DNA from: Ciona savignyi | Taxonomy: Eukaryota; Chordata; Ascidiacea; Phlebobranchia; Cionidae | Reading direction: 5' to 3' | Assembly: GCA_000149265.1 (NCBI GenBank) | Contig: CH000109.1 | Location: 146,866 to 210,865 of the forward strand | DNA: 64,000 bases | In this document: positions 1 through 8,051 of the stretch, piece after piece | How the letters are laid out: every line of letters begins with the position of its first letter | Numbering within the stretch: the first letter of the stretch is position 1 | Notes under the pieces: generated by a model | Told to the model about the DNA's origin: nothing | The model's database searches: none | What the model saw: only the letters and a program-made list of their open reading frames with translations | Made by a program: the position numbers and the translations under genes

Positions 1-258
1 TTTATTTGTCAATTGAATGTAAATTTTATTACTTCGGATTTGAAGCACATCACGTGACTTACCTTCATAAAAATCATTGGTGGACATTGTATTCCCTATG
101 ATGGATTGTGAAGTAACAGAGAGCGCACACTTGTGTAACTTGTTCGTCACTTCCGGGTTTGTAGAACTTGGATATTCGATTGGCTTTCCACATGCGACCT
201 ATGAATACAACTTTTATCCCCACCAATGTTTCTCATACAATATATATCGACATGTTGT
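1..258. repeat. Left arm of a 3.5-kb-spaced inverted repeat (with 3742-4010)
   Basis: The first about 258 bases match the reverse complement of 3742-4010 with scattered differences, down to the terminal TTTATTTGTCAATTG. The copy may extend left of the window. It lies in uridine phosphorylase intron 5. Confidence 0.9.
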
Positions 259-300
259 AGGTTTAACGACTGTGTTTAGCTCCAACCAATGCTCCAACAA

Positions 301-586
301 ATATGAAATGCACCTGAGTATATGCTGGTTGTAGCATGTTAATTAAAATATATGAACATGCATCTGAGTATATACTGGTTGTAGCATGTTAATTAAAATA
401 TATGAACATGCACCTGGGTATATACTGGTTGTAGCATGTTAATTAAAACATATGAACATGCATCTGGGTATATACTGGTTGTAGCATGTTAATTACAATA
501 TACGAACACGCACCTGAGTATATACTGGGTGTAGCATGGTAATTAAAATATATGAACATGTACCTGGGTATGTACTGGTTGTAGCA
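301..586. repeat. 50-bp minisatellite spanning the exon-5 splice donor of the uridine phosphorylase gene
   Basis: Five complete 50-bp units (301-350, 351-400, 401-450, 451-500, 501-550) and a partial sixth to about 586. On the minus strand each unit holds the last 24 coding bases of exon 5, the donor and about 26 bases of intron. Units 1, 3, 5 and 6 keep GT after CAG; units 2 and 4 have AT instead. Confidence 0.95.
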
Positions 587-2746
587 ACCCGTTGTAAACC
601 TTGTCCGTCACCACCACGCTTCCCGCTGATAAACCTGCGTGTGGATTGAATCACGATTCTATTATGACGTCACAAATACTAACCTAATCCGCCGGAAGTT
701 CCGATGCGTATAAACGTCACATCCGTGCATCCGGCAAAGTGAATAAGTTTCAGCAACTGCAAAAATGAAGTTTTTAAACATATCCAAAGAATAAGATGTT
801 TCGTGTTGTTTTAATGGGTTATCGGTTTAAGTTACCAACCGATAACGAGCTTGCCAATAGGACCATATTTACGTTTTCATGAAAACTGAACCCTTACAGC
901 TAAACCCCTACAACTGAACCCCTACAACTGAACCCTTTTACAACTGAACCTCTTTTAACTGAACCCCTTACAACTAAACCCCTTTACAACTGAAGCCCTT
1001 TTAACTGAACCCCTACAACTGAACCGTTTACCACTAAACCCTTTTACAACTGAACCCCTACAACTGAACCCTTTACTACTAAACCCTTTTACAACTGAAC
1101 CCCTTACAACTGAACCCCTACAACTGATCCCCTTTACAACTGAACCCCTTACAACTGAACCCCTTTAAACTGAACCCTTTTAACTGAACCCCTTTAAACT
1201 GAACCCCTTTACATCTAAACCCCTTTTAACTGAACCCCTTACAACTGAATCTCTTTTATTGCCAACATGATAGGTTCAGGCAATGTCCGTAAAGTGCCTA
1301 GCCCAAGGACACAGCCGACTAGCTAACGACCAGTTTCGCACCTTCAACCTTTCGATTTAAAGGCGACGCGCATTTAACCGTTAGACCAACGGGGGATGCC
1401 AAACCCCACCTCATGTAATACGACCGAGAGCGATGCCAAACCTCACTTCATGTAATACGACTGAGAGCGATGCCAAACCCCACCTCATGTAATACGACTG
1501 AGAGCGATGCCAAACCTCACCTCATGTAATACGACTGAGAGCGATGCCGCACCAATACCATGGTTGGCTGATAACACAGAGCCAACTTTGAACATCGAGT
1601 AACGTCCAGCATCACAGGAGATATCCTTCAGCTTCCGTTCACCTGGAGATAAGGTTACCACATTAAGGGCGGTCTGAACCTCGCTTGGCCCTGGATTAAA
1701 AAAGGTTCTTAAACCCGGACTAAGAAATTTACGCACAAAGCTCATTTAAGCTGAAGATGAAGAATATTTTTTGGTATGCAGAAAGCTCGCGCTTAAGGCG
1801 AGTCTCGTATTAGCTAATCGGAGACCTTAAATGAGGTTTCTATTGACCACACTTGGACTACAATCCAAAATTACGTTGAATATATTTTTATTCTTCTGTG
1901 TTGGGAAGATAATAATAATAATCCCCTAATCTTCATCTCATTTCCTCATATAATTAACTCGGCCACACCACCGCGCCACGCCCACTTTTTGACCAATCAC
2001 GACCGATATCCCGACCAACCGCCACCTCTATTGTGAATTGCGCGAAACAACAAACGGCATTGTCTCAATCGCTGTCAAGCACAATAACACACACCTATTA
2101 TGTCGTCACACAGGTGAATCTTAAGTTACTCTAACCACATTGTTCCTCGCCTATGACGTAATACACACCGCCTTTATAAACGACAAAGGACCCACCTGTT
2201 GAAGAGCTTGCGTCTTCGAATTCGCTGTTACTCGGCCACCCAAGGTCGGAGTGGAGCAAGTTGGCGAAGTTTTTCATTCGTTCCGCCTTCCCACCCAGAC
2301 ACACAAACTGTTATTGATAAAGTCTTTAAATGTGGATTACTTAGTGTATTTTTCTTTGATTTGAAATATTCTTTCATTCTAAACGGTGAATTACTCAATT
2401 CTTCGTTGAATTAGTTCATTCCTTTTCAGTCCGAAATACTAAAAACATCACATACAACATAACAGAGTAAAACTCAAAAATGAGCAGTCGTGGTAATAAA
2501 ATACTATCTGATGTTAACATCCACCAAATATCAACAATTAAAACGAATTCAAATGCAGAAAACTCCTTGGTTGGTTTCGATCACACAACCTTCCGACTTA
2601 AACACAAGACGGGGGTGGAAACCTACTTTCACGTCCCCAAATCTTTGTGGCAAGTTATCAACTGTGGAGATGCCAAGATGATAAAGTGTCTCGTTCTCTG
2701 TGAGGTAAGGATTCGCTAAACGGAACATGTTTTTGCTGCTTGCCAT
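564..2746 (-). CDS. UPP1: Uridine phosphorylase, N-terminal 5 exons (gene continues off left edge)
   Basis: Pyrimidine-salvage enzyme that phosphorolyses uridine to uracil and ribose-1-phosphate in the cytosol. Coding exons in transcript order: 2746-2627 (start ATG 2746-2744), 2307-2196, 1642-1521, 756-684, 634-564; all introns are GT-AG and phases chain without a break (40, 37.3, 40.7, 24.3, 23.7 codons; 166 codons). Family landmarks: ANPYLTENETLYHLG and RFGDVK in exon 1, FVCLGGKAERM in exon 2, RYSMFKVGSVLSANHGIG and LHE in exon 3, and the phosphate-site motif IRIGTSGGLG in exon 4. Exon 5 (GSVVVTDKVYNG) corresponds to the strand after GTSGG in UPP1/UPP2. Roughly the C-terminal half is missing because the window ends. 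The donors of exons 3 and 5 are embedded in minisatellites. Identification rests on remembered family sequence. UPP1 versus UPP2 cannot be decided. Confidence 0.92.
884..1257. repeat. Minisatellite of variable 13-17 bp units, consensus ACAACTGAACCCCTT
   Basis: About 25 imperfect direct units built from (T)ACAACTGAACCCCTT(T), with CTAAACCC variants. It lies in uridine phosphorylase intron 3. It resembles but is not telomeric repeat: unit length varies and the invariant part is ACTGAACCC. Confidence 0.93.
1265..1393 (-). mobile_element. SINE-A, head fragment
   Basis: Only the tRNA-like head and adjoining CTTGCCCAAGG-type body remain, inverted. TTCGCACC and GTAAAGTGCC are diagnostic of the young subfamily seen complete at 52228 and 62832. 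It lies in uridine phosphorylase intron 3 between two minisatellites. Confidence 0.8.
1395..1542. repeat. 37-bp minisatellite spanning the exon-3 splice donor of the uridine phosphorylase gene
   Basis: Four tandem 37-bp units start at 1395, 1432, 1469 and 1506. On the minus strand each contains 22 bases of exon 3 end (coding S-L-S-V-V-L-H-E) followed by a 5' splice site (GTGAGG or GTGGGG) and about 10 intron bases. The real exon end is at 1521; the other three units are duplicate donors inside the intron. Confidence 0.95.
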
Positions 2747-2884
2747 TATTTGACGAATTCAACAATTATTTCAAATCTTATCCAAAGAAACAAGTATTAT
2801 GAAAAGTTGCTGGAATTCGGGTAAAGCTGGGTCCATAATTGGGCAAGTGTGGTTGGTAGTCATGGCTCTAAATCAGACCTATAT

Positions 2885-3213
2885 TATCACATACATCTGA
2901 CGTATATTCTGTGGTACATCTGACATATATATGACGTATATTCCAACCTATATCTTAGGTATGTTTGACTCTTTTATTATAACAAAGATATGCTTGTGGG
3001 TTATCCTTAAAAGCACCAAACATCCGTCCACCAGACCGACATTCTGACTATTATCTGATGCATATTCTAACAAACGTCCAACGTACTTTTGACGTATATA
3101 AGACGTATATTTTGAACTTTAGTCTAACGTATATTTAAAATACATTTGACTCTTTCATTATACTAAAGGTAAACTTGCTATCTTAAAACCACCAACACCC
3201 GTCCACCAGCGCG
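2885..3213 (+). repeat. Degenerate tandem duplication, unit about 170 bp
   Basis: Two diverged direct copies (about 2885-3040 and 3055-3213). Both run from GACGTATATT-rich sequence through TTTGACTCTTT(T/C)ATTATA to (A/C)CCGTCCACCAG. No coding potential was seen. Confidence 0.65.
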
Positions 3214-3436
3214 AATGATGGCGCAGGTAGAGCCTCAACTATATATGTAATACGCTCAACAATACATTGATCCAAATACTATGAAGTTGCCACCAATATA
3301 AGACGCGTCATTCTGCTGGTGTGAACATACGAGGATATTATAGCAGGATGACGTAGAGTGTAAACAAACCACACACACGCGAGGTGACGCTTATTCAACG
3401 TAGATGGTCGGGATACCATGTTGGTATCATAGCTAC

Positions 3437-3500
3437 GATGGTGTGGTCGGATGGTTAACGCGACTGGTACATATATGGATTTGAATTTAAAATATATTTC
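3437..3500 (+). mobile_element. SINE-B fragment
   Basis: Begins GTGTGGTCGGATGGTTAACGC, the A-box end of the family. The 3' part is lost. Confidence 0.55.
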
Positions 3501-3741
3501 TTTTACTGGTTTTGAAACATAGCACGGTAAAAAGTCACTGTAGTATAATCATAAATTTAACGGGTTAGGTTTAAAAATAGTAATTCTTCCAAATAATGCT
3601 ATGCTTCGGCAACCTATCATTTCATAGTTGTGCATTTCCCTTATTTCAAAGCGTTTATTACTCAGGGAATAAATATAAGCATCCCACCTCAGGACTCTTT
3701 ATATTGCTTTTAATAAACCTCTGATCGTGGTAATTCCCCCA

Positions 3742-4010
3742 AACACATACAACATGTCGATATATATTGTATGAGGAACAAGGGTGGGGATAAAAGTTGT
3801 ATTCACAGGTCGCATGTGGAAAGCCAATTGAATATCCAAGTTCTACAAACCCGGAAGTGACGAACAAGTTACAAGAGTGTGCCCTTTCTGTTACGTGACA
3901 CTCATTCATTGGAATACAATATCCCTCAATGATATATTATGAAGGTAAGTCACGTGATGTGCTTCAAATCCGAAGTAATAAAACTCACCTTCAATTGACA
4001 AATAAAATAA
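3742..4010. repeat. Right arm of inverted repeat (with 1-258)
   Basis: Reverse complement of the window's first bases with scattered substitutions. Conserved blocks include the ends (CAATTGACAAATAAA) and the stretch around CGGAAGTGACGAACAAGTTAC. This is either two copies of one interspersed element in opposite orientation or the arms of a foldback element. Confidence 0.9.
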
Positions 4011-4237
4011 TAAAGTTGATAGCTCTCTTTGTCAGCACTTAGAGTTTGTTGTTTATTGACTTAATATAAGTAAGTGTTACCTATTTAATGTAAATTAATC
4101 GGTTGGTTGCTTTCTGTTTCGAACCAGCAACCATCGGTTCTATGGAATACATTGGGACTGTGTACATATATATTACCTCCGGACATAATCGCACTTAGCG
4201 AACATTTCTAGAACTTGATGAATAAAAAAATGAACGA

Positions 4238-4357
4238 AAGTCTTAATCGTTCACAACACACTGCAATAGCTGCGGTAACCCGACGATGGGCGCGAGGTGA
4301 TCTGACGATTGGCTGTGTGTTAATCCCCTTGGTTTTCCACTCACGGGGATAAACATG
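4238..4357 (+). mobile_element. SINE-A 3' half
   Basis: Runs from CACAACACACTGCAATAGCT through ACCCGACGATGGGCGCGAGG to the ACGGGGATAAACATGAA tail region. The tRNA head is missing. Confidence 0.8.
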
Positions 4358-4408
4358 AAATTCCTGCCATTAACCACTCGGCCACACTACTTCCTTTAGT
4401 TTCAACAG

Positions 4409-4522
4409 AAGTTTGTTTGGTCGAATGGTTAACGCGGCCGATCCGTGTACAACTCTTTGTGTAAAGAAGGTTTTAGTGATGAGCCCGTCACGGATTCGGA
4501 ACTCAGGCCGGTACAAAAACTC
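4409..4522 (+). mobile_element. SINE-B copy
   Basis: Starts at GGTCGAATGGTTAACGCGGC (A-box) and ends at GAGCCCGTCACGGATTCGGAA (B-box, one change) followed by the family's GGCCGGTACAAAAA end. Confidence 0.75.
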
Positions 4523-5241
4523 TAAATAGTTAGTTTATTCTTTATTTTTTTGCTCTTGTTACAATAAAGAAGAATAGAACAATTATTTACAAGTTAAGGA
4601 GAAAGGATAAAACGGCAAAACTACACTTTTTAAAACACGTCAGTAAATAAACACAATATAAAAGTAATAAATAAAAGTGTCTTGATAACAAAAGTCTACA
4701 AATCGGTGTTTATCATAAAAATGTTAATATTTCCCCACACAGACAGTGTTATGTGTGTCACAGTGGTTGAAATTATTAAAGTTCTTTAGTAATTTACACT
4801 CGACTCATCATCACTAAACAACAAAAATAGCATTGTTTCCTGCTGGGGTTTTTCCCTAAAGCTAAAATCTCATGCTTTCATCTTATAATACACTGCTCCG
4901 TAACCAGTGTGTCTCGGCAAACTACTGTGCTACATGAAAATGCCAGGTGTACTGCAGGAAAATAATAAAAAAATTAAAAAAACAATAAAAAGGATTTTAG
5001 ACGGTGGAAATTTGAATATCAATACGCCTATCAGATACTTTGCTAATATGACATTAAATGTATATAGCTTGACCTTTGTAAAACCATTTACCCTAACGTC
5101 CTAATATGCATATTGGTAATTAGCTTCCAAGCACCTTTCCTACTTTCGTCTTCCCCGTCTTATTGTCTCCCCGGGCTCATGGTTTACCGCCACGTGAAGG
5201 CCCGTAGTTTTGCGAAGTGAATGAGAGAAAGAGACGACCAG

Positions 5242-5352
5242 TAGGGTCGTGTTGCCGAATGGGGACCAATACATTGTAGGCTACCTATAATGAAAACGAT
5301 CCGAATGACGAGCCCATCATGGGTTAGAAAATCGACTCGGTAAAAAGGAAAG
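5242..5352 (+). mobile_element. SINE-B copy
   Basis: GTAGGGTCGTGTTGCCGAATGG start, GACGAGCCCATCATGGGTTAG B-box region and CTCGGTAAAAAG end. A second start (GTAGGGTCATGTGGTCGAG) follows at about 5364. Confidence 0.7.
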
Positions 5353-5469
5353 TATGTGAACAGTAGGGTCATGTGGTCGAGTAGGTAACGCGAACTAGAC
5401 GTACGTCATTTCTGTACAAAATTAACTGTCCGACAACCAAAAAGCAAAATCAAATATATGAGCTGGATA

Positions 5470-5615
5470 TTATTGGAAAACGAGCTAAATCACGGCACAG
5501 CAACAGAAAAAGACGGCCAAACGAACAGTCGTTAAAACACGTCATTTAAAAAAATGATATAATTAAATAGATATAGCGGACGCGGCCGCCAAACCTAGGC
5601 CAAAGAACAATAATG
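5470..5615 (+). repeat. Repeat family C copy
   Basis: Interspersed repeat with landmarks GCAACAG, AAAAAGACGGC, AACACGTC and ATATAGCGGACGCGGCCGCC. Related copies lie near 12535-12690, 39748-39850, 40300-40440 (-), 60757-60880 (-) and 63140-63235 (-). Confidence 0.6.
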
Positions 5616-5643
5616 TGCAAACAAAATTTAAACAAGACGAAAC

Positions 5644-5945
5644 GACATATACCTAAGTGGAAATAATAGAAGCTATCAGAGTATGGGGCGGGCAGTGATT
5701 GAGAAATTAAATAAAAAAAGAATGCTGCACAAATCAGAATGCAACCTAGAACGCTAGCTAGCACATGGAATTCTGTTTATCCCCATGGTTGTAAATTCTA
5801 TATATAAAGAGAGAAAAGAAAGTCGTGAAAGTTCATTAAACTAAGACTTATTGTACATTGCGCAACAAATCTGCTATGCTGGTAACGCCGCCTGTTACAT
5901 TATGTTTACTCAGCAAATAGAGGCAGCTCACAGTGCGTATTGTAA
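5644..5945 (+). repeat. Relic duplicate of the NTase-TPR gene 5' flank
   Basis: Direct copy of 7700-7998. Shared blocks include TACCTAAGT(G/A)GAAATA, AATCAGAATGCAACCTAGAA, GGAATTCTGTTTAT and CTGCTATGCTGGTAA. It carries a TATATATAAAG that is degraded in the copy next to the intact gene. No ORF follows it. Confidence 0.85.
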
Positions 5946-6092
5946 TTATTTTATACCCTCTGGTGGGTGACCGGATATATTACAGCTTGTTATATATTAC
6001 AGTAATTGAGATGTGCATGCTTTTTTAGTTTACTTTGTCGCTAAATAGTTGGTTGATGTGTCTAAAAGGTAAGGCACATGACGGATATTTCT

Positions 6093-6230
6093 AAACCCCA
6101 GTGGACTAATGGGTTCTACTAAATTTAAGGAACATGTTAATCATACACAACACACTGCAATAGCTCCGGTAACCCGACGATGGGCGCGAGATGATCTGAC
6201 GATTGCGTGGCGTGAGAAGTCTTCGGTGTT
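6093..6230 (+). mobile_element. SINE-A 3' half followed by SINE-B start
   Basis: SINE-A body from GTGGACTAATGGGTTCTAC to GATCTGACGATTGC; a SINE-B head (GCGTGGCCAAATAGTTAACGC) begins at about 6238. Confidence 0.7.
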
Positions 6231-6675
6231 TTGTACGGTTGCGTGGCCAAATAGTTAACGCCACCGATACATATTTCGTTTCTATACAAAATCGTATGAG
6301 TAAAATGGCATCCATTTATTTAAAACCTTACCGAAAAAAATACAAAAAACTTAACTCGAAAAATCGGTTCCGAGGCTTTAACCAATAGAGCTATGCGCCG
6401 AACAATCTTTCGGGCTTGCAAAATGTAAAAAATAAAATTTCGGTTGAAAAGTGGATAAAACAAATTAGGCTCTCGCTATAATCCGTAGTTAAAAACCAAT
6501 CTCTGCAATTACTGTAAGATAAAAACAAAGCCGTCGTAAGGAACATAATGGGTAGGTATGTATACATTTTCACGTGCCCGCATTTCTGCCTTGTGATAGT
6601 TCCTAAGAATATCAACATCTTTTCCGATATAAACTCCTTGAGTTAGCTGCGTTGCAACAATGCTGATATTATATA

Positions 6676-6785
6676 TAAGCGTATAGCCGAGTGGTTAACA
6701 CGACCGATTTATATTTTACTTGCTATATAAAACCGTTCCCACTGCCCAGCTTATCAAGGGATCGAAATTTAGCCCGGTGAAAAAA
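6676..6785 (+). mobile_element. SINE-B copy
   Basis: A-box TAGCCGAGTGGTTAACACGAC, B-box region AGGGATCGAAATTT and terminal GCCCGGTGAAAAAA. Confidence 0.7.
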
Positions 6786-7002
6786 ATCTTTTAAATTTTT
6801 TTAGCTATAATTCATTTTCTTTAAAAATCCCTGGAACATAATGGAAGGTATTATGTGCTGACTGTGGGCTTACATGGGTTACACAGGTTCTTACTCTACA
6901 TGGACAATACCGAATTAAATATTAAAATTCTTAGTGACTAGTCTGTCATTAGTTTGAAACTTGGCTAGGTAAACAAACAAATAATTAGATAAATATTTTT
7001 TA

Positions 7003-7156
7003 GTAGGGTTCCGTGGTCGAATGATCAACGTCACCGATTCACGAAGGGTTTTCTATATACCAGTTGACGGTTTCTGAAGACCGGGGTACCAATTCCACAA
7101 CAATCTTAGTGATGAGCCCGTCATGGGTTCGAAACTTGGGCTGGTAAATAAAGATT
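7003..7156 (+). mobile_element. SINE-B copy with internal insertion
   Basis: Canonical start (GTAGGGTTCCGTGGTCGAATGA) and end (GATGAGCCCGTCATGGGTTC, CTTGGGCTGGTAAATAAA), separated by about 40 extra bases. Confidence 0.7.
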
Positions 7157-7699
7157 CATAGTTTTCCCTGGAAAAAACCTAATATACCAATTTATATACT
7201 AAATCGGCCTTAACTAATCGGATTTTTATTAAATCGGGTAACGGGCCAATGGGGGATTCAACACCCGACACGTTAAAAAAATAAATCAGAAGTTTAAATT
7301 ATGTTTTCTTTTACGTATTTTATTCCATTTACACAAATCTTTTTGCCATTTTGTATTAAGTTATTACGTAATCATGGAGTGTGATATTCGAATTTTATCT
7401 CGTGATATTAATATTGTTAATCTTTTAATTTACTTATCTGATGTTTTCTGGTGGCTATTATAAGTTGCTAATCAAAACGGAAATATTTGTAAAGGTTTTA
7501 ATTTTACTGCTAAGGAACTTGGGTACAAGCAAGGAATGATTATAATCATGCTTGGGCCTATGATTATATAACTAAGGTATAAAACTAGTTTCGCTAGTTT
7601 CGAGTTCATAACCTTTCGGCTGACGGTCCGACGACTACTACTGCGCAAACCAACAAGCAACAAATATTTGATCTGCATATTATTGTTAAGAAAGTGGCT

Positions 7700-7998
7700 G
7701 CTTGTATACCTAAGTAGAAATAGTAGAAACTGTCAAGGTATGGGGCAGTGGCTAAGACATTAAATAATAAATGAGAATGCTGCATAAAATCAGAATGCAA
7801 CCTAGAATGCTAGCACAGGGAATTCTGTTTATTTAAGGGTAGTAAATTTTGGAAATAACAGAGAAAAATAAAAGTCGTTAAAAGTTCATAAAACTAGGAA
7901 TTTGTGTACATTGTTTAACAAGTCTGCTATGCTGGTAATGCTGCCTGGTACATAGTATTTACTCAGCAAATAAAGGCAGTTTACAGTGCGTACTAAAT
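7700..7998 (+). repeat. 5' flank of the NTase-TPR gene, duplicated at 5644-5945
   Basis: Ends about 50 bp before the start codon at 8052, so it should contain the promoter/5' leader. The TATATATAAAG of the duplicate reads TTGGAAATAACAG here. Confidence 0.8.
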
Positions 7999-8051
7999 AG
8001 TGAATTTTAAAATTCTTATTATCGAGTCATTTATCAGTCGGGAAGGTTGAA

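Larger units (their letters stand above)
2747..8051. other. Intergenic region between uridine phosphorylase and the NTase-TPR gene
   Basis: No exon could be supported on either strand. The region holds the tandem duplication at 2885-3213, the inverted-repeat arm at 3742-4010, at least six SINE-B and two SINE-A copies, one family-C repeat, and a relic duplicate (5644-5945) of the 5' flank of the NTase-TPR gene. The uridine phosphorylase promoter should lie just right of 2746, but no TATA or initiator was convincing. Confidence 0.6.

Noticed and set aside
665-714. TGACGTCA, CCGGAAGT and TATAAA resembling a promoter
   Set aside because: The CCGGAAGT and TATAAA fall in coding exon 4 of uridine phosphorylase and the CRE in intron 4.
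884-1257. CTAAACCC-containing tract considered as telomeric repeat
   Set aside because: Units vary in length and the conserved part is ACTGAACCC, not a telomere motif; it lies within a gene intron.
2175-2180. TATAAA with nearby TGACGTAA, promoter-like on the plus strand
   Set aside because: Lies just beyond exon 2 of the minus-strand uridine phosphorylase gene, in intron 2; no plus-strand gene follows.
2480-2719. Plus-strand 79-codon ORF starting with a good ATG and followed by GTAAGG, resembling a first exon
   Set aside because: It is antisense to uridine phosphorylase exon 1 (2746-2627), whose homology and splice phase are much stronger.
3437-4522. tRNA genes suggested by GTGGCCGAATGGTTAACG and GGGTTCGAAAC boxes (also elsewhere)
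   Set aside because: Copies are dispersed, diverged and lack a cloverleaf with paired acceptor stem; they behave as SINE-B heads.
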